From: Alcaligenaceae bacterium
GTDB lineage: Bacteria; Pseudomonadota; Gammaproteobacteria; Burkholderiales; Burkholderiaceae_B
Assembly (NCBI GenBank): GCA_013416395.1
Contig: JACCEP010000007.1
Span: forward strand, 143,577-207,576
Direction of reading: 5' to 3'
Length of the DNA stretch: 64,000 nucleotides
The position numbers and the translations under genes are program-made. Each line of letters begins with the position of its first letter. Positions within the stretch are counted from its first letter, which is position 1. The notes beneath the pieces were generated by a model. It ran no database searches and was not told the origin of the DNA. It saw only the letters and a list, made by a program, of their open reading frames with translations. Positions 18,408-27,389 of the stretch are shown here, one piece after another.

Positions 18408-19181
18408 TCACTCAGCAATGCGGTACCAAAGCGCGCCTATCCATTCATGCAGGACGGTGTTCGATTGATTCAGGCCGTCGAGCTTGGGCAAGTATTGCAG
18501 CAGGTTATCCAGCGGCGCAGGCTGGAAGGCCGTGGGTGCCGGAATGACAGTAAAGCCAACACGCTGGTAGCTGGCGATAGCGCGGCGCATGTGCGAAGCG
18601 CTTGTAACCAGCAATATCGTCTGTATTCCCTGCGGTTTGAGCATGTCCCAGGAGTACTGCGCATTTTCGGCCGTGTTCTCCGACCTGCCCTCTACCCATT
18701 GCACCGGTGTGGCAAAAAATGTGTGCAAATCGTTGGCCATGGTCTGCCCTGACGACTCGCCATTGACCGGCACCCCGCCCGACACCAGAATGGGCAGGCC
18801 CGTGCGCTTGTGAAGATAGGCGCCGTAACGGATTCTAAGCAAGCTGGACTCTGCTGTCGTGTTAATGCCACCAAACTCGGGCTGCCGGTACAGCACGCCA
18901 CCGGCCAGCACCACGATGGCTTGGGCATCGCGCGCTGCACCCTGATCCAGCGCTGCCGGCGTAAGCACCGGCACATCCTCGAGCTTGCTCAACAGCTTGT
19001 GCGACACCACCGGCATGGACAACACAATAATGCACAACATGCTGACAAGAATGATGCCGATTCCTGTGCGGCGATAGCCGCGCCACAGAAGAATGCAGCT
19101 CAATGCCATCAAAAGCAGCAAGTTGCCCGGAAAAAGTAGCGCCATGGAAACGGCTTTAGAGGCAATAAGAGACGGAGACAT
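18408..19181 (-). CDS. YdcF/ElyC family (DUF218) membrane protein
   Basis: The protein has two hydrophobic segments near the N-terminus and then a DUF218 domain: AIVVLAGG, then a Ser-rich ESSLLRIRYGAYLHKRTGLPILVSGG, VEGRSENTAENAQ, and LLVTSASHMRRA. This is the YdcF/ElyC fold; ElyC of E. coli affects envelope biogenesis and the lipid carrier. I chose the ATG at 19181 (257 residues) because it lines up with the start of ElyC; an ATG at 19193 or a TTG at 19286 (292 residues, polar extension) are possible. It follows the iron operon on the same strand after 178 bases and may not belong to it. Confidence 0.8.
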   Translation of the reverse strand: MSPSLIASKAVSMALLFPGNLLLLMALSCILLWRGYRRTGIGIILVSMLCIIVLSMPVVSHKLLSKLEDVPVLTPAALDQGAARDAQAIVVLAGGVLYRQPEFGGINTTAESSLLRIRYGAYLHKRTGLPILVSGGVPVNGESSGQTMANDLHTFFATPVQWVEGRSENTAENAQYSWDMLKPQGIQTILLVTSASHMRRAIASYQRVGFTVIPAPTAFQPAPLDNLLQYLPKLDGLNQSNTVLHEWIGALWYRIAE

Positions 19182-19359
19182 GGCAAACAGCATTATCAGC
19201 AAAAGCGCGCGTGGCGCGATGGCCGGATTGTAGTCGGTGTCGTCATCGGCAACTGCGTCAGATGGCGCCGACTTTGGGCGCGGCAAGGGGCTGCATGGCT
19301 TGCACCGCGATGCATCTGCGGCAGGTGTATGTGTGTACTGCCGTGATCAGCGCAATTAA

Positions 19360-20445
19360 CTACCAATCCATTTTGGCAACTGTGTGCGCCATGATGGCCT
19401 GCTCTGCCTGCAGGCTGGCCGGCTCACTGTAAACCATGCATGGACCCTGAACGCTCAAAAACACCACAGCGCCAAGATCGGGCGCGGACAGCGAGGGCGT
19501 GCGCAGACTGATCCGAGTACTACCCGCCAGCAAATCCAGCATGGTATGGTCGCCCCGAAACGAGCGATGCATGACGCGAGCTGAAACACCCGAACCTTGC
19601 GGCGCAAGCCGAACCTGTTCGGGCCTAAGCATGATCGAAACAGCACCGAACGTAGCTGAAACTGGGCCATGCATGGCAAGCAGGCCCAAAGGTGACGCTA
19701 CGCCTTGTGCAGTGACCTTTGCAGTGAGAAAAATCGTTCCTCCCGTCAGTCTGGCGACCGAAGGGTTTGCAGGCCGCCAGTAAACGGTTTCAGGGCTGGC
19801 GCATTGCATGATTTGACCAGCCTGCATGACCGCCATGTGATCCGACACGGCAAAAGCCTCGCCCGGATCGTGCGTGACCAAAATAGTAGTGGTGCCGGTT
19901 TGCCTTAGCACGCCGATTACGTCTTCGCACATGCGCCGACGCAAATCCAAGTCCAGCGCATTGAAGGGTTCATCCAGCAGGATCAGCGCAGGATCCGGAG
20001 CCAGTGCGCGTGCCAGTGCCACGCGCTGCTGCTGCCCACCAGACAACTCATGCGGGAACCGCTTGCCCAAGCCCGAAAGGCCAGTTAGCGCCAGCGCTTC
20101 CTTGACGCGTTGATGACTGCCCCGATGTTTGTGCAAGCCATAGCGCACATTGCCCTCGACGGTCAGATGCGGAAAGAGTGAGCCTTCTTGCGGCACATAG
20201 CCAATGCCGCGACGTTCGGGGGGTACGAATACAGACGGCGAGGCGACGGTACGTTCATCGAATGCTATACGGCCCTGATCCAGACGATCGAACCCCGCGA
20301 TCAGACGCAACAGCGTCGTTTTACCGCAACCCGAAGGCCCCAGCAACGTGCTCACGGTGCCGTGCTGAACAGTCAGGCTGGCATGGCTAAGAACGTCGAC
20401 ATTGCCATACTGCTTGCAAACGCCCTCGATTGAGATAGTACTCAT
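19360..20445 (-). CDS. fbpC: Ferric iron ABC transporter ATPase, FbpC type
   Basis: The 361-residue ATPase energises the ferric iron importer. The ABC domain spans about residues 3-235 with Walker A GPSGCGKTT, signature LSGGQQQR and Walker B LILLDEPFN, followed by a TOBE-like regulatory domain (SIMLRPEQVRLAP). This length and C-terminal domain fit FbpC/AfuC-type ATPases. The start at 20445 overlaps the permease stop as ATGA and has a good ribosome site (GGAGAAA); the frame is open for another 14 codons upstream but those lie inside the permease gene. It is the third gene of an fbpABC-type operon. Confidence 0.9.
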   Translation of the reverse strand: MSTISIEGVCKQYGNVDVLSHASLTVQHGTVSTLLGPSGCGKTTLLRLIAGFDRLDQGRIAFDERTVASPSVFVPPERRGIGYVPQEGSLFPHLTVEGNVRYGLHKHRGSHQRVKEALALTGLSGLGKRFPHELSGGQQQRVALARALAPDPALILLDEPFNALDLDLRRRMCEDVIGVLRQTGTTTILVTHDPGEAFAVSDHMAVMQAGQIMQCASPETVYWRPANPSVARLTGGTIFLTAKVTAQGVASPLGLLAMHGPVSATFGAVSIMLRPEQVRLAPQGSGVSARVMHRSFRGDHTMLDLLAGSTRISLRTPSLSAPDLGAVVFLSVQGPCMVYSEPASLQAEQAIMAHTVAKMDW

Positions 20446-21998
20446 AGCGTTTCTCCATAGTGCAGCATGCGTCGGGTGAAGAACCATACTGGAATAATTG
20501 AAATCAGAACCAGCAGCGCCGCAAAAGGCGCTGCCGCCGCGTATTCGGCATCATAGGTATACGACCATACCTGGGTGGCCAGCGTCGAGACGCCGGTCGG
20601 CGCCAGCATGAGCGTGGCCGTAAGCTCGCGCATAATTTCGAGCATCATCAGTGCCAGCGCGGCACCGATGCCGGGTGCAATATTGGGCAAAACGACGGAG
20701 ATAAACGCCTGTAGTGGCCGGCGGCCGAGACTGCGGGCAATATGCTCGATTTGCGGTGATACCAGTTCAACCGACGCACGCAATGAGGACTGCGCAAGCG
20801 GCAGGAACAAAATGGCGTATGCGCAAAGCAGCAGCAAACTGCTTTGATAGATGGCAGGCACCAGCCGTATAGACAAAAACACCAGCGCGAGTGCCACCAC
20901 GACGCCGGGCAGCCCGTGAACAATATAAGGCAATCGCTCTGCAAACGCGGACAAACGGCCACGATGCCGCACGGCAAGCAAGACCAGGGGAATGGCAAGA
21001 ATGCTGGTGAGCACAGCACCTGACAGCCCAAACACGACCGTATCCACCAGGGCTGGCAGAATCTCTGCATAACCCAGCCCCCCAGAGCTGCCGTGCAACA
21101 GCCAATAAGCCAGCGTGCCCAGGGGTACACCCAGGCCCAGTACGCCTAGCAAACTAAAAAAGATCAGAACAACTGGTGCTGCACGCCTCAGGGGTACCGT
21201 GGTTACCCGCCGTGCACTACCCCGCCCCACGCGTGTAACCCGCTTGACGCCGCGCATGCGCATTTCAGCGTAAGCGGCCGGTAGGCATAGCGCCATAAGT
21301 ACCAGAGATTGCAGCGCTGCCGATGCACTGTCGAACTGCAACTCATACGATTGGAAAATTGCGGTGGTAAACGTCTGTACACGCAGCAGGGCAAGCGCAC
21401 CGAATTCGGCAAACATATGGGTGAGCACTAACAGCGCGCCGCTACCCAGCGCTGGCAGTAATTGCGGCAACAAGGCGCGAAAAAAAGTACGCCATGGCCC
21501 ATTGCCCAGCGAACGGGATACGTCCTCAAAACCCGGGTCTGTGCTGCGCAGTGCCGCTGCGACAGGCAAATACACCAGCGGGTAACTGGACAGCGACAGA
21601 ATCAATATTGCGCCAGGCATGCTCTGGAAGCTGATGTCGATGGACGACCAGGCATAGCTGGACACAAAAGCCGGCACAGCCAACGGCAAGCTCGCGGCAA
21701 CGCGCCATAGATGCCGTCCGGAAAGGTCAGAACGCTCTACACACCAGGCCACAGCAACACCAATCAGACTTGCCGCAACTGTTACGCCGGTAGCGAGTAT
21801 TAGCGTGTTGGCCAGCAGTGTGTACGTGCGACCACGGAAAAGTTCTTCCCCTATACCGCCCATGCCAACTTGCGTTGCGCGCAATGCCACATAGATGAGT
21901 GGCAGCATCACTAACGCAACGGGCACCAGCGCCGCAGCGATAATCCAGGGCGAAGGCGTCGCGCGCGCATGGCGCGCAGACGCCTTGATCCAGCTCAC
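20442..21998 (-). CDS. fbpB: Ferric iron ABC transporter permease, FbpB type
   Basis: The 518-residue inner-membrane protein has about twelve hydrophobic segments in two homologous halves, each with the permease EAA-type loop (DVSRSLGNGPWRTFFRALLP in the first, IARSLGRRPLQAFISVVLP in the second). This duplicated permease is typical of Fe(3+) importers FbpB/SfuB/FutB. It starts with GTG at 21998, overlapping the stop of the binding-protein gene (GTGA), and its own stop overlaps the ATPase start. The three genes are therefore tightly coupled. Confidence 0.9.
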   Translation of the reverse strand: MSWIKASARHARATPSPWIIAAALVPVALVMLPLIYVALRATQVGMGGIGEELFRGRTYTLLANTLILATGVTVAASLIGVAVAWCVERSDLSGRHLWRVAASLPLAVPAFVSSYAWSSIDISFQSMPGAILILSLSSYPLVYLPVAAALRSTDPGFEDVSRSLGNGPWRTFFRALLPQLLPALGSGALLVLTHMFAEFGALALLRVQTFTTAIFQSYELQFDSASAALQSLVLMALCLPAAYAEMRMRGVKRVTRVGRGSARRVTTVPLRRAAPVVLIFFSLLGVLGLGVPLGTLAYWLLHGSSGGLGYAEILPALVDTVVFGLSGAVLTSILAIPLVLLAVRHRGRLSAFAERLPYIVHGLPGVVVALALVFLSIRLVPAIYQSSLLLLCAYAILFLPLAQSSLRASVELVSPQIEHIARSLGRRPLQAFISVVLPNIAPGIGAALALMMLEIMRELTATLMLAPTGVSTLATQVWSYTYDAEYAAAAPFAALLVLISIIPVWFFTRRMLHYGETL

Positions 21999-23029
21999 GC
22001 CAGCCCGGCTTCGCGGCGCAAGTCCAGGGCATCGGCCGCGTCGCCTAGATCAGCGGGGCTGACCTTAGGGGGATCAAGCTCGTCGAAAGGTTTAAGGTGA
22101 AATGGCGACACAACGCCCGGACGTAATGGATATTCAGCTACCGAGTCCACAATGGCCTGTTGCCCCGCTTGGCTTACCATGAAGGCCAACAACTGCTGGG
22201 CCGCAGCCTGATTGGTGGATGTCTTGAGTATGCCTGCCGCAGATACCGTGATAAGGCCGCCCGGGTCGTCCTTGTTGGTGGAGTAATGCAGTGCGGACTT
22301 CATTTTGTCTTCACCAACCTCCTTGGCAACGGCGAACCAGTAGTAATTATTTACCAGTGCAGTGGCGATCTCGCCAGCCTCGACCGCCTTCATGGCGGCC
22401 ATATTACCGTTATAAATACGGCCGTATTGCTTGAGCCCCTTGAGCCAGTTCAGTGCCGCCGGACGACCCTTGAGAAGCTTGATGGCGATTAACTGCTCTT
22501 GGAACGCGCCACTGGTGGGCACGAAGCCGACTTTGTCCTTCCAGGCCTCAGTTGCCATGTCGAGCACCGAGGCAGGCAGTTCGGCAGGTTTGACCATATC
22601 GCGGTTATAGGCAATGACGCGACACCGAGCGCTGACGCTGGTCCAGACGCCGTTTTTGGCTGTGTAGCCTGGCAGCACCTGGCTGAGCGTGCTGTCATCC
22701 AGCTTGACCAGCAGGCCTTTCTCGCCCAGGGTAGCCACAGGCGGACTTTCTTCCGCATAGAACACATCAGCCGGCGAACGCTGGCCTTCTTCGATGATCT
22801 GATTGGCCAACTGCGAGCTGCTGCCTTTGCGGATTGCTACCTTGATGCCAGTTGCTTTTGTAAATGCGTCAACCAGCGCCGCCGTGGTGCGAGCATGTTG
22901 ACCGTTATAAAGCGTGAGTGTTTGGGCTTCTGCCGCCTGGGCAAAGCGCAATGTGGGGGCACCAATCAGCACACCTGCCCCCATAATGATTCCATGGCGC
23001 AGCAAAGTGCGTCGAGTGATATCGGCCAT
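21995..23029 (-). CDS. fbpA: Ferric iron-binding periplasmic protein, FbpA type
   Basis: The 344-residue protein (from the ATG at 23029, ribosome site GGAGT) carries a twin-arginine-like leader (TRRTLLRHG) ending at AQAAEA. The mature part has the family opening TLYNGQHARTTAALVDAF, the YAEESPPVATLGEKGLL block, and a tyrosine pair in NNYYWF, where FbpA proteins bind ferric iron with two tyrosines. It delivers Fe(3+) to the downstream permease. A frame extension to 23080 exists but lacks a ribosome site and would bury the leader. A Fur-box-like sequence and a 13-bp tandem repeat lie upstream. Confidence 0.9.
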   Translation of the reverse strand: MADITRRTLLRHGIIMGAGVLIGAPTLRFAQAAEAQTLTLYNGQHARTTAALVDAFTKATGIKVAIRKGSSSQLANQIIEEGQRSPADVFYAEESPPVATLGEKGLLVKLDDSTLSQVLPGYTAKNGVWTSVSARCRVIAYNRDMVKPAELPASVLDMATEAWKDKVGFVPTSGAFQEQLIAIKLLKGRPAALNWLKGLKQYGRIYNGNMAAMKAVEAGEIATALVNNYYWFAVAKEVGEDKMKSALHYSTNKDDPGGLITVSAAGILKTSTNQAAAQQLLAFMVSQAGQQAIVDSVAEYPLRPGVVSPFHLKPFDELDPPKVSPADLGDAADALDLRREAGLA

Positions 23030-23065
23030 ATCGTAACTCCTGATGTTCAGAGTCATAATTTTATG

Positions 23066-23084
23066 GCAAATACGAATCATTAGC
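23066..23084 (-). promoter_or_regulatory. Candidate Fur box upstream of fbpABC
   Basis: On the minus strand the 19 bases GCTAATGATTCGTATTTGC match the classical E. coli Fur consensus at 13 of 19 positions by my count. It lies 37 bases before the fbpA ATG. Iron repression of this operon is expected from its function; the site itself is inferred from sequence alone. Confidence 0.5.
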
Positions 23085-23131
23085 CTTACGATGCGCTGAA
23101 CACCCCCCTATAATTCAGCGATTCGCGCCTC

Positions 23132-23222
23132 CTCTTATCTGGACCTCTTATCTGGACCTCTTATCTGGACCTCTTATCTGGACCTCTTATCTGGACCTCT
23201 TATCTGGACCTCTTATCTGGAC
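23132..23222. repeat. Seven-copy 13-bp tandem repeat (minisatellite)
   Basis: Seven identical, uninterrupted copies of CTCTTATCTGGAC fill 91 bases between the stop of the exported lyase gene and the fbpA promoter region. On the operon strand the unit reads GTCCAGATAAGAG. The copies show no sequence decay, so copy number probably changes by slippage or recombination. Confidence 0.97.
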
Positions 23223-23258
23223 CTGGCCAACATGTGTCGCCAGGCCCTGTGGTCAGGC

Positions 23259-24791
23259 TTAGCTCGCTTTTTTAGCTTGCTCGGTATCGCCAGTTTTTTC
23301 CAAAAGCTTGCTGAAGTCACCGTCCAGCTGTTTAAGCGAAGTATCGATGGCCTTGTGCTTCGCATCGATCCAAGCCTGCTGGTCGGCAAGATCTTTTTTG
23401 GCTTCTTCGATCATGCGCTTCATTTCTGCAGGCTGTGGCCCACCCGCTGTCGCACGATTATTCACAATGGCAACAGGGTCCAGAGTGGCCTTGAAATCAG
23501 CCTCGCTCATAGGAAGCTCCTTGGCGTATGACGCATCGCGCACGACCTCTGCGTAAATACGTTGCGCTTGTGCATAAGGAAAATCCAGCGGCTTGATATT
23601 GTTTTTCTTCGCGTAACTCACCACTTCCGATGCAAAATGGTGTCCGATACGGAAAGGCAGTTTGTGATTGCGCATTAACGAGTCTGCCAGCTCCTGTGAC
23701 GCTGTCCAGTCGCTGTTCAGCTCTTCCAGAGCGCGCTCAGGGTCTACCACAAGCGCCTTCATCACGTCGTCCCAATTTTTCAGGGTCTTCATGGCACTGG
23801 CCACCATTTCACTATTGGTTTTGGCGCTTTTCGGATCGGCCATCCCCGGTGTGATGTTGTGCGTTTGTATGATGGGGCCAAATGCCAGCGTCAAAGCGGT
23901 AGAAGCGCTGCTGCGTGTACGGTTGAGCAAACCAGGATTGCGCTTTTGCGGCATGGCACTAGACACATAGGTGTTGTCGCCGCCTTCTTGCAGCAAAATC
24001 CACGGACGCGGCTGTGCATACTGAGTCATCAGATCTTCGATGAAATTGCCGGTATGCAGCGCGACGGTTGTCACAATGGATGCAACCTCGACAGGCTCAT
24101 CCATGGACGAAATCTGGGCAGCGTCATAGGCGTTGTCCACCGTGCGGGCAAAGCCCAAATACTGTGCCATGCGTTCACGGTTCAATGGCCAGCTTGTTCC
24201 ATTGAGCACGGTTGTACCCATCGATGATCGGTCCACACGTACATACGCTTCGCGAATACGCTGCGCATCGCGCTGCAGACCCGCCGCATGACCGAGCAAA
24301 TAGTGACCATAGCTGTTGGGCTGTGCCGCAACGCCGTTCGTATAGTTGGGCACCACGGTGCCTGCATTCTTTTCTGCCAGATTTACCAGCGTCGTGGATG
24401 TCTTTTGCAGACGCTGTGCAAGCGACAGTAGGTCATCGCGCAAAATAGCAGAGCGAAAGGTAGCGTGCATGTCCTGGCTGGAGCGCCCTGCGTGCAGCAG
24501 GGTAATTTCTTGCCCTGCTGCGGCTATCATCAATGGCTCAAACGTAATTACGGTCGATGGGCGCTTGCCACCTTTTTCATTACCAGCATCAATTACAGTT
24601 TGAATACCCGCAGCAAAGCCCGGCGCCTCCGCTTTGTCGATCAGGCCCTCGTCGGAATTGATGACCAGGCTTGCCTTGTTCATCTCGCCCAGCCAAAAGA
24701 ACTCGTCTCGTTTTGGCGTGTCTGCGGCGCCTGCCACAGAATAGGCGAGCAGGCTCAGACAAACGGCCGACAAAATCGGAGTTTTCATCAT
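23259..24791 (-). CDS. Exported argininosuccinate-lyase/fumarase superfamily protein
   Basis: The 510-residue protein belongs to the argininosuccinate lyase branch: GTTVLNGTSWPLNRERMAQYLGF matches the branch's GxxxLxGTxxPIDR block, and SSAMPQKRNP is the superfamily signature loop. Unusually, it begins with a clear signal peptide (MMKTPILSAVCLSLLAYSVA, cut near AGAAD), so it is probably periplasmic. Members release fumarate from C-N or C-O bonded succinyl groups. The start at 24791 has a strong ribosome site (GGGAGA); the upstream ATG at 24806 would place that site inside the gene. It lies upstream of the iron operon on the same strand. The substrate is unknown. Confidence 0.8.
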   Translation of the reverse strand: MMKTPILSAVCLSLLAYSVAGAADTPKRDEFFWLGEMNKASLVINSDEGLIDKAEAPGFAAGIQTVIDAGNEKGGKRPSTVITFEPLMIAAAGQEITLLHAGRSSQDMHATFRSAILRDDLLSLAQRLQKTSTTLVNLAEKNAGTVVPNYTNGVAAQPNSYGHYLLGHAAGLQRDAQRIREAYVRVDRSSMGTTVLNGTSWPLNRERMAQYLGFARTVDNAYDAAQISSMDEPVEVASIVTTVALHTGNFIEDLMTQYAQPRPWILLQEGGDNTYVSSAMPQKRNPGLLNRTRSSASTALTLAFGPIIQTHNITPGMADPKSAKTNSEMVASAMKTLKNWDDVMKALVVDPERALEELNSDWTASQELADSLMRNHKLPFRIGHHFASEVVSYAKKNNIKPLDFPYAQAQRIYAEVVRDASYAKELPMSEADFKATLDPVAIVNNRATAGGPQPAEMKRMIEEAKKDLADQQAWIDAKHKAIDTSLKQLDGDFSKLLEKTGDTEQAKKAS

Positions 24792-25079
24792 GTGTCTCCC
24801 TTTCAATTAGTTTTAGTTATTCTAGTGTACGAGATGGTTCGTCCCGGTGTTCCGCAAAACCTATTGCTCCATACGTCGCCAAACGGTCGCCAGCCAAGGC
24901 TGCCACTCCGGTAGCAGGCGTATTTGCCTGTGGTCGCGCACAAGCGCTCCTCGAGGCCAGCCGCGCGCATCAACACCTACCCGTGCCGAAGCGCCGATAA
25001 CAAACGTAGCGCTTCCGCAGTGCTTTACTATTGTCCATAAATAAACACATGAATAAAGATAGAGAGGAGCTCAATTTTC

Positions 25080-26060
25080 ATGACCAAGACACATGCGGTA
25101 CAGCTAACAGAATTTGGTGAGCCAGATGTAATGCGCCTGGTATCCGCAGACCTGCCTGGCCCCGCTTCAGGCCACGTGCAGCTCAAGCAAACCGCAATAG
25201 GCTTCAACTACATTGATGTGTACCAACGTAGCGGAAAGTATCTGCTACCCACGCCAACAGGATTGGGCCATGAAGCAGCGGGCGTCATCACAGCACTGGG
25301 CGATGGCGTTGCCGATTTGCAGGTAGGCGATCGCGTCATCTATATGAATGCAGGTATAGGTGCCTATGCCACACATCGGAACGTGGCGGCCGAACGTGTC
25401 GTCAAATTGCCGGCCGGCATAGACGATGAAACGGCCGTGGCAATATTTTTCAAGGCCATGACGGCCCAGTACCTGCTTACCAAAACCTATGTCGTTGGAC
25501 CAGACGATATCGTATTAGTGCATGCCGCCGCCGGTGGCGTAGGCCAGATTTTGAGCGGATGGGCCAAAGCCTTGGGTGCCACCGTAATTGGCACAGCCGG
25601 GTCACCGGAAAAATGTGCCATTGCCCGCGATGCCGGATGCGATATTGCCATCGATTATTCTCAGCCTGAATGGGTCTCCCAAGTGGTCGCCGCAACCGAC
25701 GGCAGTAAAGCATCGGTGGTGTACGACTCGGTTGGCCAGCATACTTTTCTAGGCTCGCTCGATTGCGCAAGGCCTTTCGGACACGTGGTGGTATTCGGTG
25801 CTGCCTCAGGGCCTATTGCACCGTTTGATGTCGAGCTGCTGAACAAAAAAGGCTGTCTTTATCTGACGCGCCCCTCTGTTTTCCCGCACAACGCCGATCT
25901 GGCAACATTTCGTGCCAATGCCGCCATGGTGTTCGATGCCTATCGTCAAGGTACCGTGCGCGCGCACATTGGAGCCCGCTTCCCGCTGGCCGAAGTGGCA
26001 CAGGCACACACCACCGCCCAGAACCGGGCAACCACCGGCGCCATTGTTATTGTGCCTTGA
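25080..26060 (+). CDS. qorA: NADPH:quinone oxidoreductase (QOR, zeta-crystallin type)
   Basis: The 326-residue protein is a zinc-free medium-chain dehydrogenase of the QOR group, which reduces quinones with NADPH in the cytoplasm. Landmarks are GFNYIDVYQRSGKY (about 41-54), GHEAAGVI (63-70), and the nucleotide-binding HAAAGGVGQ near 144-152. There are no zinc-binding cysteines. A ribosome site (AGAGGAGC) precedes the ATG at 25080. It is divergent from the exported lyase gene across 288 bases and converges on the TRAP transporter operon. Confidence 0.9.
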   Translation: MTKTHAVQLTEFGEPDVMRLVSADLPGPASGHVQLKQTAIGFNYIDVYQRSGKYLLPTPTGLGHEAAGVITALGDGVADLQVGDRVIYMNAGIGAYATHRNVAAERVVKLPAGIDDETAVAIFFKAMTAQYLLTKTYVVGPDDIVLVHAAAGGVGQILSGWAKALGATVIGTAGSPEKCAIARDAGCDIAIDYSQPEWVSQVVAATDGSKASVVYDSVGQHTFLGSLDCARPFGHVVVFGAASGPIAPFDVELLNKKGCLYLTRPSVFPHNADLATFRANAAMVFDAYRQGTVRAHIGARFPLAEVAQAHTTAQNRATTGAIVIVP

Positions 26061-26102
26061 CCAAATAGATTCAGCCACGGCGCCGGATACCGCAACAGGG
26101 GG

Positions 26103-27389
26103 CTATCTGCCCATCATCGTCTCAGGCAGCCAAAGCGCCAGGGAAGGCATAAAGAGGATTATGAGCAGGACGGCGACCATAAGACCCACATAGGGCGCCG
26201 ATCCTCTTATGATTAGCCCCAGTTTGGCATCGGTGATCGCTTTGATGGTAAACAGATTCATCCCCACTGGCGGGGTGATCATAGCGATCTCCAGATTAAT
26301 CACCAGCAGCACTCCGTACCAGATGGGGTTAATGCCCAAATGTGCCATAGCAGGCAATATGACGGGCATGGTGATGAGAATAATGGCAATAGACTCCAGA
26401 AACATGCCCAGCACCATTACCAGCAACATCATCACCAGAATAAAACCAATGGCACCGATATCCTGGGCGACCAGCGATTCGACAATTTGCTGCGGCACCC
26501 GCATCTTGGTCAATACATGGCTAAATACCGCCGCGCCGGCCAGAATCATGAACAGCATGGCCGATAGCCGGCACGCCTCTTGTGCAGATTCCCATATTTC
26601 ACGCCAGCCAACGGTTCTATAAATTACCACGGTCACAAAGAGCGCCAACCAGACGCCCGCAGCAGCCGCTTCAGTGGCGGTGAAGACACCCATATACATG
26701 CCGCCGAGCACAAATATTGGCAGGATAATCGCCCAGATTGATTTTCGTAGTGCCGCCCGCATCTCCTTCAAAGAAGCGCGCGCATCACGCTTGATATTCT
26801 TTTGTGACGTGGAGCACTTGAACATAGACCATGCCACAAACACCCCAGCCATCAGTACGCCCGGCACCACTCCTGCAATGAACAACCCACCAATGGATGT
26901 GTCTGTCGTGATGCCATACAAAATCATTGGGCCCGAGGGCGGAATAAGAATACCCAGCGTGCCACCAGCCGCAACCGTGCCATAAGCCATTTTGGGATCG
27001 TATCCATATCGCAGCATCTGCGGGATGGCAACCGACCCTATGGTCAGAGCAGTCGCTACGCTGGAACCTGAGATAGCCGCAAATACCGTACAGGCCAAAA
27101 TGGTTGCGATGGCAAGCCCGCCCGGCAAATGACGCGTGAAGGTATAGGCGGCATCGTACAGATCATCAACTACCTTGCCACGAATCATGACGTGAGCCAT
27201 AAAGGCAAACAGCGGAATCGCAACCAGAAGATAACGATTCAACTCACCGAAAATGATCTCGACAACCGAACCCAGGTTGCCCTGTATCAGCAACAACAAC
27301 CCGCCACCAAATAGCGTTAGGCCCGCAAAGATGGGGATGCCGGTAAACAGCAACGCCATCAGCCCCAGAATAATGACGATCATAATCAT
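26103..27389 (-). CDS. dctM: TRAP transporter large membrane subunit (DctM)
   Basis: The 428-residue protein has about twelve hydrophobic segments and the DctM family features, including the GxxIPPSGPMILYG loop near residue 150 and the matching PPVGMNLF segment near 375. It forms the ion-coupled translocation channel of a TRAP importer for an organic acid. Its ATG overlaps the stop of the small subunit gene. It is the last gene of an operon that also encodes DctQ, DctP, an HMG-CoA-lyase-like enzyme and a CoA transferase. Confidence 0.92.
   Translation of the reverse strand: MIMIVIILGLMALLFTGIPIFAGLTLFGGGLLLLIQGNLGSVVEIIFGELNRYLLVAIPLFAFMAHVMIRGKVVDDLYDAAYTFTRHLPGGLAIATILACTVFAAISGSSVATALTIGSVAIPQMLRYGYDPKMAYGTVAAGGTLGILIPPSGPMILYGITTDTSIGGLFIAGVVPGVLMAGVFVAWSMFKCSTSQKNIKRDARASLKEMRAALRKSIWAIILPIFVLGGMYMGVFTATEAAAAGVWLALFVTVVIYRTVGWREIWESAQEACRLSAMLFMILAGAAVFSHVLTKMRVPQQIVESLVAQDIGAIGFILVMMLLVMVLGMFLESIAIILITMPVILPAMAHLGINPIWYGVLLVINLEIAMITPPVGMNLFTIKAITDAKLGLIIRGSAPYVGLMVAVLLIILFMPSLALWLPETMMGR

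Noticed and set aside
23132..23222. The 13-bp repeats as a small CRISPR array
   Set aside because: The units are joined directly without spacers and are too short; no cas gene is near.
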